Source: Streptomyces sp. TRM49041 (GTDB taxonomy: Bacteria > Actinomycetota > Actinomycetes > Streptomycetales > Streptomycetaceae). From it: a DNA stretch of 64,000 bases. The notes below the pieces were generated by a model. The model was given only the letters and a program-made list of their open reading frames with translations, searched no databases and had not been told where the DNA came from. Below, piece by piece: positions 56,168 to 64,000 of the stretch (within the stretch, counting starts at the first letter, position 1; every line of letters starts with the position of its first letter). The DNA is taken from the NCBI RefSeq assembly GCF_008271805.1, contig NZ_VSRY01000152.1:124001-188000 (forward strand), given 5' to 3'. A program made the position numbers and the translations under genes.

Positions 56168-56217
56168 GTGCCCGTCCTCTCGGTCAGGGGAAAGTGCGTC
56201 GGCGTTATTTCTAGCAA

Positions 56218-56244
56218 GCAATTCAATTGCACACAACTTGATTG
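56218..56244. promoter_or_regulatory. OhrR-type operators in the ohrA-ohrR gap
   Basis: The perfect palindrome GCAATT-C-AATTGC (56218-56230) and the related half-conserved CAACTTGATTG (56234-56244) lie between the divergent genes. They are A+T-rich MarR/OhrR-like sites. Confidence 0.65.
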
Positions 56245-56252
56245 GGTGGGGG

Positions 56253-56264
56253 TAGCATGGTGGT
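56253..56264 (+). promoter_or_regulatory. -10 box for leaderless ohrR
   Basis: TAGCAT (56253-56258) ends 6 nt before the ATG at 56265. It lies just downstream of the operators. Confidence 0.5.
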
Positions 56265-56840
56265 ATGCACCACACGGACACGCACGGCTCGCACGGCGGC
56301 GCGCGGGACGAGGACTTCCTCCGTCTCGACCACCAGATCTGCTTCTCGCTGCACGCCGCGACCCGCGCCTTCAACGGCGTCTACCGCATCGCCCTCAAGG
56401 ACCTGGGCCTGACCTACCCCCAGTACCTCGTGATGCTGGTGCTGTGGGAGCACGGCGAGCTGCCCGTCAAGCGGATCGGCGAGCACCTGCGCCTCGACTC
56501 CGGCACGCTCTCCCCACTGCTGAAGCGGCTGGAGGCGGCCGGTTACGTGGAGCGGCGGCGCAGCCCCGAGGACGAGCGGTCCGTCACCGTACGGCCCACC
56601 CCGGACGGCACGGCGCTGCGACGGCGGGCCCTCGGGGTGCCGCGCCGCATCTCCGCCGTGACCGGGATGAGCCTGGACGAGCTTCGCGACCTGCGCACCC
56701 GGCTGGGCGCCCTGACCGACGCCCTGGACGAGCTCGGCGCCGACGAGCTGGAGAACCTCGCGAACTGCGCCGTCGAGCCGGTCGGCCCGGAGCCGGTCGG
56801 CCACGAGACGACCGGCGCGCAGGCCGGGGCCGCCTCCTAG
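56265..56840 (+). CDS. ohrR: MarR-family peroxide sensor OhrR
   Basis: A 191-aa regulator. The conserved peroxide-sensing Cys is in [18 protein letters not shown] (near residue 26), followed by [57 protein letters not shown], the winged helix and wing. A C-terminal tail of about 40 residues is longer than in Bacillus OhrR. Oxidation of the Cys by organic peroxides is known to release OhrR from DNA. It is divergent from ohrA and probably controls both genes. Confidence 0.93.
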   Translation: MHHTDTHGSHGGARDEDFLRLDHQICFSLHAATRAFNGVYRIALKDLGLTYPQYLVMLVLWEHGELPVKRIGEHLRLDSGTLSPLLKRLEAAGYVERRRSPEDERSVTVRPTPDGTALRRRALGVPRRISAVTGMSLDELRDLRTRLGALTDALDELGADELENLANCAVEPVGPEPVGHETTGAQAGAAS

Positions 56841-56853
56841 GAGGGCGTCCGCG

Positions 56854-58197
56854 TCACACGATGCCGCGTACGACCCCCAGCTCCACCAGGTCCTGGGGGC
56901 GCAGCCGCAGTTGCTCGGCCGTGTGCGGGGCGTCTTCCGGCGGGCGCTTCAGTATCGCCGCCGCCGGCTCCGGGGCGATCACCGAGAAGTAGCTGTCGGG
57001 CGTCGCCCAGGTGTTGTCCGGCGCCGCGAGGGCCAGTGCCCCACCCGAGCCGCCCTCGCCGATCACCAGCGTCGTCACCGGGACCCGCGCCCCGGCCACC
57101 GCCGCGAACATGTCCGCGATGGCCGCGCCCGCGCCCGCCCGCTCGGCCTCCGCGTCATTCGCGGCGCCCGGCGTGTCCACCAGAGTCAGCACCGGCAGCC
57201 CCAGCCGGTCCGCGAGCCGGACGATCCGCGCGGCCGTGCGGTACCCGGCGGGCCTGGTCGCCGTCCCGCACTGGGCCGCGTACGCGATGCCGTAGCCGTC
57301 GCGGAGGCCGATCCCGCACAGCATCCCCGGGTCCGTACCGCCGCACCGGTCACCGACGAGCGGCAGACGTTCGGTGAAGTACGCGTCCAGATAGGCCTCC
57401 GCGCGCGGCCGCGCCGTGTCCCGTGCCCTCCGCACCGCTTCCCAGCCGCTCCCCGGGAGCCCGCCGCCCCCGCCGAGGGCCAGCGGTGGGGGAGCCGCGC
57501 CGGACGCGGGGCGGCTGAGCGCGGCCAGCCAGTGTCCCAGCGCCGTACGCAGCTCACCGGCCGGCACCACCGCGTCGACGTGCCCCGCCGCCAGCTGCCC
57601 TTCGGCCGTGTACGCCGCCGGGTCCGCGTCCGCGGGCCGCACTCGCGCCCCGGCGAACCCGATCTGCGCGCCGGGCAGGGCAAGGCGCACATCGGCGCCC
57701 GCGCCGACCGTCGCCCAACCGCCGCCGGTCGCCGGATCCCGCAGCACCGTGACGTGCGGTACGCCCGCGTCCCGCAGGAGCACCGTCTCGCGCGCGACCC
57801 GCTGGAGCTGGGTGAGCGCGACCATGCCCTCCTGCATCCGGCTCCCGCCCGTCGCGACCAGCGATACCAGCGGGACGCGGCGTTCGCGCGCGAGCCGGTA
57901 CGCGGCACCGATCCGGTCGCCGGTGCGCTCGCCCAGCGAGCCGCCCAGGAAGCCGAACTCGAACGCCAGCAGCGCGCACGGCACGCCGGAGACCTCCGCC
58001 TCGCCGTACACCACCGACTCGTCCTCGCCGGTCCGCTCCGCCGCCCGGCCGCGCGCGGCGCCGTACCCCTCCCACGCGAGGGGCCCGTCGGGCGCCGCCG
58101 CCGTGCCTTCGGGAGCGGGCGGGGGGTGCTCGGTGAAGGCGTCCGTCACCAGCGCTATCGCCTCACGGGCCGTCAGCCGTGCCGTCGGCTCAGCCAT
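56854..58197 (-). CDS. Single-chain biotin-dependent carboxyltransferase (AccD plus AccA-like)
   Basis: A 447-aa protein combining a beta-type half (FEFGFLGGSLGERTGDRIGAAY, LVSLVATGGSRMQEGMVALTQLQRV) with an alpha-type half (GYRTAARIVRLADRLGLPVLTLVDTPGAA, VTTLVIGEGGSGGALALA). The order matches fused AccD-AccA carboxyltransferases. The zinc ribbon of AccD is absent. It should move a carboxyl group from carboxybiotin to acetyl-CoA or another acyl-CoA; no biotin carboxylase or carrier lies next to it. Its start overlaps the end of matB by 8 bp, so the two are co-translated. Confidence 0.82.
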   Translation of the reverse strand: MAEPTARLTAREAIALVTDAFTEHPPPAPEGTAAAPDGPLAWEGYGAARGRAAERTGEDESVVYGEAEVSGVPCALLAFEFGFLGGSLGERTGDRIGAAYRLARERRVPLVSLVATGGSRMQEGMVALTQLQRVARETVLLRDAGVPHVTVLRDPATGGGWATVGAGADVRLALPGAQIGFAGARVRPADADPAAYTAEGQLAAGHVDAVVPAGELRTALGHWLAALSRPASGAAPPPLALGGGGGLPGSGWEAVRRARDTARPRAEAYLDAYFTERLPLVGDRCGGTDPGMLCGIGLRDGYGIAYAAQCGTATRPAGYRTAARIVRLADRLGLPVLTLVDTPGAANDAEAERAGAGAAIADMFAAVAGARVPVTTLVIGEGGSGGALALAAPDNTWATPDSYFSVIAPEPAAAILKRPPEDAPHTAEQLRLRPQDLVELGVVRGIV

Positions 58198-59644
58198 GGA
58201 GGGCCCGCTTCATGACCTTGCCCATGTCGTTGCGGGGCAGCGCGTCCAGGTAGCGCACGACGCGGGGGCGCTTGTACGGGGCGAGCTGCGCCGCGACATG
58301 ACCGGCGAGCTCCTCCGCCGACGGGGGCGCCCCCGGGTCGGCCGGTACGACCCAGGCCACGACCCGCTCACCCAGATCCGTGTCCGGCTCCCCGGTCACG
58401 GCCGCCTCGCGCACGGAGGGATGGCCGAGGAGCACGTTCTCGATCTCCCCCGCACCGATCTTGTAGCCGCCGCTCTTGATGAGGTCCGTGGCCTTGCGCC
58501 CCACGAGCCGTACCGACCCGTCCGCGTCCCGCACGGCCATGTCGCCGGTCCGGAACCAGTCGCCGTCGAAGGCGGCGGCCGTGGCGTCCGGGCGGTTCAG
58601 GTACTCCGTGAACAGGTTCGGCCCGCGCACCTGGATCTCGCCCACCGTCTCCCCGTCGTTGGTGGGGAGGGGCGTCCCGTCCTCCTGGACCAGTCGCAGC
58701 TCGACGCCGTGCAGCGGCAGGCCGACGGAGCCGGGGCGTGAACCGGGGGCGTTGGGGTCGATCCCCACGGAGCAGAGCATCAGCGTCTCCGTCATGCCGT
58801 ACCGCTCGACGATCCGCCGCCCGGTCGCGGCGGTGATCCGCTCGTGGTCGGGCAGCGGCAGCGCGGCCGAGCCGGAGACCAGCAGCCGGGCGCCCGCGAG
58901 CGCCTTGGCCAGCTCCGGGTCCGTGTCGAGTGCCTCGGCGATGCGGTGGTACATCGTCGGCACGCCGAACAGCATGGTCGCGCCGTCCGCCAGTTCGCGC
59001 CGTACGCCCTCGGCCGAGAACCGGCCCAGGTGCCGGACGCTCCCGCCGCGGCGCAGCGGGCCGAGCACGCCGAGGACCAGGCCGTGGACGTGGAACAGCG
59101 GCAGCGCGTGGACGAGGACGTCGTCGGCGGTCCATGCCCAGGCGTCGGCGAGCGCGTCGAGCGTCGCCGCGACGGCCCGCCGGGGGAGGACGGCGCCCTT
59201 GGGCGGGCCGGTCGTGCCGGACGTGTAGACGATCAGCGCGGGGGCGTCGGGCCCTGGCTCGGCGGGCGGTCGCCCCGCTTCGTCCCCGGATGTGGGCACG
59301 TCGACGCGGGGCAGCCGGGCGAGGGGACCGGGGAGCTCGTCGCCGGGGGCGGCCAGCACCAGGGCGGGCGCGCTGTCGGTGACGATGTGCGTCAGCTCCC
59401 GCTCGCCGGTTCTCGGATTGAGCGGTACGGCCGGGACGCCGGCGAGCAGGGCGGCGACCACCGCGACGGCGGTCTCCGGGGCCGGTGTCGCCCACACGGC
59501 GACCCGTCCGGCGCCCGCCAGCCGGGGCGTCAGAGCGGCCGCCGCTGCCCGGAGTCCGCCGTAGGTGAGGGTGCGCTCGCCGAACCGCAGGGCGGGCCGC
59601 CGGTCGTCCGGTCCGGCGGTGAGCGCCGGAAAGAGGGAACTCAC
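58190..59644 (-). CDS. matB: Malonyl-CoA synthetase (MatB-like acyl-CoA ligase)
   Basis: A 484-aa AMP-forming ligase making malonyl-CoA (and often methylmalonyl-CoA) from the free acid, CoA and ATP. It shows the AMP-binding loop LIVYTSGTTGPPKGAVLPRRA, ERYGMTETLM, the GDWFRTGDMA hinge region and the C-terminal catalytic Lys in PRNDMGKVMKRALHG. Close MatB enzymes are characterised from S. coelicolor. GTG 59644 follows GGAGG; an upstream ATG would add six residues. It probably supplies extender units. Confidence 0.9.
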   Translation of the reverse strand: MSSLFPALTAGPDDRRPALRFGERTLTYGGLRAAAAALTPRLAGAGRVAVWATPAPETAVAVVAALLAGVPAVPLNPRTGERELTHIVTDSAPALVLAAPGDELPGPLARLPRVDVPTSGDEAGRPPAEPGPDAPALIVYTSGTTGPPKGAVLPRRAVAATLDALADAWAWTADDVLVHALPLFHVHGLVLGVLGPLRRGGSVRHLGRFSAEGVRRELADGATMLFGVPTMYHRIAEALDTDPELAKALAGARLLVSGSAALPLPDHERITAATGRRIVERYGMTETLMLCSVGIDPNAPGSRPGSVGLPLHGVELRLVQEDGTPLPTNDGETVGEIQVRGPNLFTEYLNRPDATAAAFDGDWFRTGDMAVRDADGSVRLVGRKATDLIKSGGYKIGAGEIENVLLGHPSVREAAVTGEPDTDLGERVVAWVVPADPGAPPSAEELAGHVAAQLAPYKRPRVVRYLDALPRNDMGKVMKRALHG

Positions 59645-59887
59645 GGGTCGTCCTCCTCGCATCGCTGCACAGGCTGTCCCGCCATGGTCGCAGCCGCCAC
59701 CGACAACACTGCGGCCGGCCGGGCCGCGCGGCCGAAAGGACCCGGTGAGGCCACCTCTGTCCGTCCGCGCCTCCGCCTGTCCGCCCGTCCGCCCGGCCGC
59801 GCCCGCGTCAAGACCCCGGCGGGGTGCCCGGCGCGGCCGGGCCGCGCTGGACCGCGTACACGTACACCGTCGCCGGAGCCTTCGGGC

Positions 59888-60277
59888 TCACGGGCCTTCA
59901 GGAGGCTCTTGCGGCTCAGCGCTTGAGGTGGAACCCCAGCAGCGCGCCTCGCTGCCGTTGCGCTCCGCGGGCGTGATGTCGACGTGCCCGCCGGTGCCGC
60001 TGAAGTGGCCCGTGCCGCCGGTGGCGGCGAACGTCACACACGTCGCCAGGTTCGCGACCTCCTCGCCGCCCGTGAAGACGAGGTTGCCCATGTCGGTGAG
60101 ACGCACGGTGCCGTCGAGAAGGAGGCTGCCGCCTTCGAGGAACCGGATCCGGGTCGGCGCGTCACCGGCCTTCCTCCCGTTCATGAACGCGGGGTCCTCG
60201 GTGAGGACGGTGTCTCCGGGGTCCGTCTCGGTGAAGCTGCCGAAGGCCGGCTCCTGGCTGACGAGTACGCTCGCCGC
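59888..60277 (-). pseudogene. 5'-truncated dirigent/allene-oxide-cyclase-like barrel protein
   Basis: The frame carries LVSQEPAFGSFTETDPGDTVLTEDPAF, GGSLLLDGTVRLTDMGNLVFTGGEEV and FAATGGTGHFSGTGGHVDI, the repeated GTG-x-F-x-G strands of secreted beta-barrel proteins of the dirigent type. No start codon or signal peptide is found before it; the frame runs back into the mbl stop region. An internal ATG at 60184 would give only 98 aa lacking the first strands. It is best read as a remnant that lost its 5' end beside mbl. Confidence 0.55.
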
Positions 60278-60278
60278 C

Positions 60279-61322
60279 TCACTCGGCGTCGGCGAGCGGG
60301 TCCAGCGTCAGCGGCTCGATACGGCCTTCGAGCATCTCGCCGAGCCCGAGGACGGAGCAGACGTCCGGACGTTCGGCGATCTGGACGGGCATACCGGTCG
60401 CGTTGCGCAGCATCTGGTCCAGGCCGGGCAGCCGGGCGCTGCCGCCGACCATCATGATTCCTCGGTCGGCGAGGTCGGCGACCAGGTCGGGCGGGCAGTC
60501 CCGCAGTACCTTGCCGATGCCGTCGAGTACGGCGGTGAGCGGGGTGTGAATGGCCTGGCGCACCGCCGCGGTGTCCACGAGCACCGACCGGGCCAGGCCG
60601 GTCGCCACGTCCCGGCCGTGGATCTCCGTGGAGGACGGGCCCTGGGTGGTGAGGCCGTTGCCGTGCAGGGCCAGCTGGAGGGGGCGTACGGACTGGCTGG
60701 GCAGCATCAGCTCGTGCTGGTGGCGCAGGTACTGGATGACTGCGTGGTCGATGGCGTCGCCGCCGATCGGGATGCGCTCTGCGGTGACGATCGAGCCGAG
60801 GGAGAGCACCGCGACCTGGGTGGTCGCCGCCCCGCACACCAGGATCATGGTCGCGGTCGGCTGCGCGATGGGCAGTCCGCAGCCGACGGCCGCCGCGATC
60901 AGGGTGTCGACGAGTTCGACGCGCCGCGCGCCCAGCCCGACCATGGTCTCGATGGTCGCGCGCTGTGCGAGCGGGTCGCTGTCGTGCGGGGTGCAGGCGG
61001 CGGCGCGGAGCATCGGCTTGCGGCGCAGCTGACGGCGGAGCTTCTCGCCGAGGAGGCTGCAGAGCATCCGCTGGGCCATGTCGATGTCGACGACGCTGCC
61101 GCCGGAGACGGGGCGGACGACGCGGATGTAGTCGGGCGTGCGGCCGGTCATCTTCTCGGCGAACGCCCCGACCGCGATGAGGGCGCCGGTGCGGGTGTTC
61201 ACGGCGGCCACGCTCGGCTCGTCGACGACGAGCCCGGCGCCCTTCACGAAGACCCGGGTCCTGGCGGCCCCGAGGTCGACGGCGACATGGCAGCGGCGCA
61301 ACTGCTCAAGACTGACGGTCAC
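60279..61322 (-). CDS. mbl: MreB-like actin homologue Mbl
   Basis: A 347-aa bacterial actin. The phosphate-1 loop CHVAVDLGAARTRVFVKG, MILVCGAATTQVAVLSLG (phosphate-2) and RGIMMVGGSARLPGLDQML (adenosine region) are present. It is rather divergent from true MreB: the loop has Ala-Ala instead of the usual Thr/Ser-x-Asn pattern. Streptomycetes carry MreB with the mre cluster plus this Mbl-type protein, which acts in spore-wall formation. The start at 61322 places the loop at residue 12. Confidence 0.88.
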   Translation of the reverse strand: MTVSLEQLRRCHVAVDLGAARTRVFVKGAGLVVDEPSVAAVNTRTGALIAVGAFAEKMTGRTPDYIRVVRPVSGGSVVDIDMAQRMLCSLLGEKLRRQLRRKPMLRAAACTPHDSDPLAQRATIETMVGLGARRVELVDTLIAAAVGCGLPIAQPTATMILVCGAATTQVAVLSLGSIVTAERIPIGGDAIDHAVIQYLRHQHELMLPSQSVRPLQLALHGNGLTTQGPSSTEIHGRDVATGLARSVLVDTAAVRQAIHTPLTAVLDGIGKVLRDCPPDLVADLADRGIMMVGGSARLPGLDQMLRNATGMPVQIAERPDVCSVLGLGEMLEGRIEPLTLDPLADAE

Positions 61323-61519
61323 GGCAGATCCTCCCGAGAGCGGTGTGTGTCTGCATCGTGCGATCAGCCGGGCCTACGCGCGCGCTGGGCTGCGCCGTAG
61401 GGGGTACGGACCTGACGGGTGGTCAGTCGAGTGGCGCAGGCGTCGCCCGGCGCGACACGCGCGCGGGGCGGGCGCACTATGGGAGGAGGGCACAACGCCA
61501 GGACGGAGGTGCGGACGTC

Positions 61520-61768
61520 ATGGGTAGGTTCATGGACGTTCACCACGAGATGAAGGGCATCACCACGGAGCAGCTGCGTGAGGCCCACCAGGCGGACCTC
61601 GCCCACGAGAAGCCGGAAGGCGTGCACTTCGAGCGCGCCTGGGCCGACCCGCAGTCCGGGATCGTGTACTGCCTGTCCTCGGGGCCGTCGAAGGAGGCGG
61701 TGCAGCGCGTCCACGAGAAGTCCGGTCACAAGGCCGACGAGATCCACGAGGTACCCATCGAGGTGTGA
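61520..61768 (+). CDS. DUF4242-like small ferredoxin-fold protein
   Basis: An 82-aa protein with FMDVHHEMKGITTEQLREAHQADLAHEKPEGVHFERAWADPQSGIVYCLSSGPSKEAVQRVHEKSGHKADEIHEV. The pattern of a paired beta-alpha unit, the MDVHH start and the terminal HEV match the family containing the S. coelicolor nickel-binding protein SCO4226. Metal binding through the early His residues is therefore possible. ATG 61520 follows GGAGG by 10 nt; ATG 61532 is an alternative. Confidence 0.75.
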   Translation: MGRFMDVHHEMKGITTEQLREAHQADLAHEKPEGVHFERAWADPQSGIVYCLSSGPSKEAVQRVHEKSGHKADEIHEVPIEV

Positions 61769-61907
61769 GCGACCGGTCACGGTGGGTGCGATTACACCGT
61801 TACGTCCGAGGGGTCGAACAGGCGCACCCGAGTGAGGGTCTTCCACACGAGATCCTCACATGGTCTCCAGTGCTTGGGCTCGGTCCGCCGCATACTCTGC
61901 GGGCGCC

Positions 61908-62705
61908 ATGGATTACTGCCACCAGTGTCAGCGGCACCTCAACGGAGCCCTGGCCTGCGCCGGGTGCGGTACGCCTGTCGAGGAGCTCCGGCGTGACGAC
62001 CCCCACATATCCGCGGCGGACCGCGTCTTCGAGCTGGCTCGCGACGAGGAGGTGCCGCCGGCGGCACCTCGCCGTGCGCAGCGTGGCACGTCCCGCCGTG
62101 CCACCCGGGCGAGCGGCCGCCGGGCTCGCAGACGCCGCGGCCGCAACATCCTGCTCGGTTTCACGGGCCTGGTGCTGGCGGCGGGCGCCCTGAGCCTGGC
62201 CCGGCTGGCGATGGAGCACCCGGCGGGCGGCGGCCCGGCGACCGCCGTACGGCAGGACGACGTGGCCGAGCCCGAGCCGCTGCCCGACCCGTCAGACAGC
62301 GCCGAGCCCCCGGAGGACCCGGACACGGTCGACGAGTCCGCCTCCGTGTCGGAGCCGTCGGGCGGCGTGTCCGTCTCGGCCGACGCCGGCGCCGGCGAGG
62401 ACGACGGCGAGGACGACGGCGGCGGTGGCGCGTCGGGTGTGCCGGGGGCCTCCGCGTCCGGCGACGGCGCGGGCGTCGGCTCCGAGGAGGGTGCCGGGCC
62501 GGACAAGGCCAAGGGCGGGCTGAAGGGCTCGTCGAAGCCGGACGCGTCCCCGTCCTCCTCCGCCTCGCTCCCCGCGTCGTCCTCCGTGGCGCCGTCGGCC
62601 ACGTCCTCGGCGCCGATCGGCGACCCGGCCCCGGACCCCACCACGGTCACCCCCGCTCCGGCGTCCACGGAGACCTGCCGCCAGTGGCTGTGGTGGTGCT
62701 TCTGA
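61908..62705 (+). CDS. Zinc-ribbon protein with one membrane helix and disordered exterior tail
   Basis: A 265-aa protein. Residues 3-20 form a zinc ribbon (CHQCQ and CAGCG). A basic stretch (RRATRASGRRARRRRGR) leads to one membrane helix near 82-103 (LLGFTGLVLAAGALSLARLAM). About 155 residues rich in Ser, Asp, Gly, Ala and Pro follow and end in CRQWLWWCF. The zinc ribbon is inside and the tail outside, by the positive-inside rule. A TACTCT box at 61893-61898 lies 9 nt before the ATG with no ribosome site. Similar streptomycete proteins exist; function is unknown. Confidence 0.75.
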   Translation: MDYCHQCQRHLNGALACAGCGTPVEELRRDDPHISAADRVFELARDEEVPPAAPRRAQRGTSRRATRASGRRARRRRGRNILLGFTGLVLAAGALSLARLAMEHPAGGGPATAVRQDDVAEPEPLPDPSDSAEPPEDPDTVDESASVSEPSGGVSVSADAGAGEDDGEDDGGGGASGVPGASASGDGAGVGSEEGAGPDKAKGGLKGSSKPDASPSSSASLPASSSVAPSATSSAPIGDPAPDPTTVTPAPASTETCRQWLWWCF

Positions 62706-62840
62706 CCGCACGCCGAGCCGCGGGACCGGCCCTGCGCCGGCCCCGTCGCACAGCGGTGCGATCAGCGGTGCGCTGACCCTGGTCCGGAGCCGCGCGGCCC
62801 GGTGGGCGGGCGTTCGGGCGAGGGGCAGGCAGGCAGGCGG

Positions 62841-63281
62841 TCAGGCGGGCGGTTCGCCCAGCATGCGGCGCAGGAGGTCCCGCAGCAGGGCCCGTTCCGC
62901 CGCCGTCAGGCCGGCCAGCGGTTCGCGGGCGAAGTCCAGGGCCTCCCGCAGGCGGCGCGCGGTGGCGCGGCCCTCGGCCGTCGGGGCGGCCAGTTTGACG
63001 CGGCGGTCCGCCGGGTCGGGGCGCCGCTCCACGAGGCCACGGGCCTCCAGGCGGTCGACGATGCCCGTCACGTTGGACGGCTCGCAGCGCAGCGACACGG
63101 CGATGCGCCGCATCGGCATGGGCTCCAGCCAGAGCAGGCTCAGGACTCGCGCCTGGGCACCGGTCAGCGAGTGCTGCGCGGCGGCCTGCTCGTACTCCTC
63201 GTGGTAGCGGGCCACGACCGTGCCGATGAGTTCCACGACCTCGAGTGTGAGCGGGTCTGTGCGTGTGCTGGCCATGTCCAC
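62841..63281 (-). CDS. MarR-family transcriptional regulator
   Basis: A 146-aa winged-helix regulator. The motifs are HSLTGAQARVLSLLWLEPMPMRRIAVSLRCEPSNVTGIVDRLEARGLVERRPDPADRRVKLAAPT, the helix-turn-helix and wing typical of the family. A single Cys in the recognition region (RCEPS) could be redox-sensitive, but that is speculative. It is divergent from an NADP-dependent oxidoreductase gene with a palindrome between them, so it most likely controls that gene. Start GTG 63281 (GGGG 7 nt upstream) or ATG 63275. Confidence 0.9.
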   Translation of the reverse strand: MDMASTRTDPLTLEVVELIGTVVARYHEEYEQAAAQHSLTGAQARVLSLLWLEPMPMRRIAVSLRCEPSNVTGIVDRLEARGLVERRPDPADRRVKLAAPTAEGRATARRLREALDFAREPLAGLTAAERALLRDLLRRMLGEPPA

Positions 63282-63327
63282 AAGCTTACCCCTTTACTTG
63301 ACAACCTGAAATATCGAGGAGCATGGT

Positions 63328-63346
63328 TGTTTCACGTCATGAAACA
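63328..63346 (+). promoter_or_regulatory. MarR-type operator before the oxidoreductase gene
   Basis: The 7-bp dyad TGTTTCA-n5-TGAAACA is perfect and lies downstream of a TTGACA -35 element (63298-63303), about where transcription would start. Repression by the divergent MarR protein is inferred. Confidence 0.65.
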
Positions 63347-63365
63347 TCTCCAGGAGGCACGCAGC

Positions 63366-64000
63366 ATGTCCGCACTCCCCGCCACCGGCCGTGAATGGCA
63401 CCTCGTCGCCCGCCCGCACGGCTGGCCGAAGCCGGAGGACTTCGCGCTCCGCGAGGCCCCGGTCGCGGCGCCGGGCGAGGGCCGCATCCTCGTTCGCAAC
63501 CTGCACTTCTCCGTGGACCCGTACATGCGCGGCCGCATGAACGACGTGAAGTCGTACGTCCCGCCGTTCCAGCTGGACCAGCCCATGGAGGGCGGCGCGG
63601 TCGGCGAGGTCATCGCCTCCGAGGCCGAGGGCTTCGCGGTCGGCGACCACGTCCTGCACGGTCTCGGCTGGCGAGAGTACGCCGAGGTGGCGGCCCGGCA
63701 CGCCACCAAGGTCGACGGCTCCGTCGCCCCCCTCAGCGCCTACCTCGGCGTCCTCGGCATGCCGGGCCTGACCGCCTACGCCGGTCTCTTCGAGACGGCC
63801 TCCTTCAAGGAGGGCGACGCGGTCTTCGTCTCCGGCGCGGCCGGTGCCGTCGGCAGCCAGGTCGGCCAGATGGCCAAGCTCAAGGGTGCCTCCCGGGTGA
63901 TCGGCTCCGCCGGCTCGGACGAGAAGGTCAGGCTGCTGGTGGAGGAGTACGGCTTCGACGCCGCCTTCAACTACAAGGACGGCCCGGTGGCCAAGCAGCT
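63366..64000 (+). CDS. NADP-dependent oxidoreductase (MDR, leukotriene B4 dehydrogenase-like), 5' part
   Basis: 211 codons are visible before the window ends. The product is a zinc-free medium-chain dehydrogenase/reductase: FSVDPYMRGRMNDVKSYVPPFQLDQPMEGGAVGEVI and GMPGLTAYAGLFE lead into the nucleotide-binding motif VFVSGAAGAVGSQVGQMAKLKGASRVIGSAGSDEK. Relatives reduce alkenal or enone double bonds with NADPH (CurA and prostaglandin reductase type). A GGAGG site precedes ATG 63366. Probable control by the divergent MarR protein fits a role in reactive-electrophile detoxification. Confidence 0.9.
   Translation, partial: MSALPATGREWHLVARPHGWPKPEDFALREAPVAAPGEGRILVRNLHFSVDPYMRGRMNDVKSYVPPFQLDQPMEGGAVGEVIASEAEGFAVGDHVLHGLGWREYAEVAARHATKVDGSVAPLSAYLGVLGMPGLTAYAGLFETASFKEGDAVFVSGAAGAVGSQVGQMAKLKGASRVIGSAGSDEKVRLLVEEYGFDAAFNYKDGPVAKQ

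Overview
The window reads as a chromosomal-core segment of a Streptomyces (or very close actinomycete). Evidence is the very high G+C with strong third-position bias, GTG starts, leaderless promoters with a TANNNT box 6-7 nt before the start codon, and a gene set typical of the genus (RecO, UppS, Zur with znuACB, dimeric GlyS, DusB, PPDK, NasA/NirBD, DnaG, HrdA-type sigma factor, Mbl, MatB). No rRNA, CRISPR array or intact insertion sequence was found. Three tRNA genes are present.

Layout. 1-12 kb: 3' part of leuA, a TerB-like protein, a ferredoxin-NADP reductase, recO, uppS, two small membrane proteins, then the zinc block zur-znuBCA with a Zur box, divergent from glyS. 12-13.4 kb: a DUF6243 protein and dusB. 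13.5-21.5 kb: the most unusual block, four tightly coupled genes encoding an alpha/beta hydrolase, a caspase-like protease with a VMAP-C-type end, a MoxR AAA+ ATPase and a degenerate vWA protein with a long TPR array. It matches the vWA-MoxR-VMAP ternary type of predicted conflict system. 21.5-25.1 kb: ppdK flanked by two intergenic regions that each hold a candidate structured RNA. 25-28 kb: an ArsR-like regulator, a PhoX/DUF839 secreted protein and a VOC protein.

28-43 kb: nitrogen assimilation and redox. nirBD with a NirB-like FAD reductase, nasA and a sirohydrochlorin chelatase (siroheme supply) are interspersed with a TSUP permease, a class F sortase with a surface protein, an FMN reductase behind a SoxR-type dyad, cutA and a gamma-glutamylcyclotransferase. 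GlnR-like half-site series precede nasA and, more weakly, the nir genes. 40-47 kb: dgt, a ferredoxin-reductase-like flavoprotein, dnaG and an HrdA-like sigma factor. 47-52.6 kb: a heterodimeric ABC exporter, an FGGY kinase and a YtxH-like protein.

52.7-56 kb: two tRNA-Asn genes and one CAT-anticodon tRNA, then about 1.2 kb of decayed sequence with gene fragments, then a UPF0114 membrane domain fused to an IstB-type ATPase. 55.7-64 kb: divergent ohrA/ohrR with operators, a single-chain carboxyltransferase overlapping matB, a 5'-truncated barrel-protein remnant, mbl, a DUF4242-like protein, a zinc-ribbon membrane protein and a MarR regulator divergent from a quinone-oxidoreductase-type gene that runs off the window.
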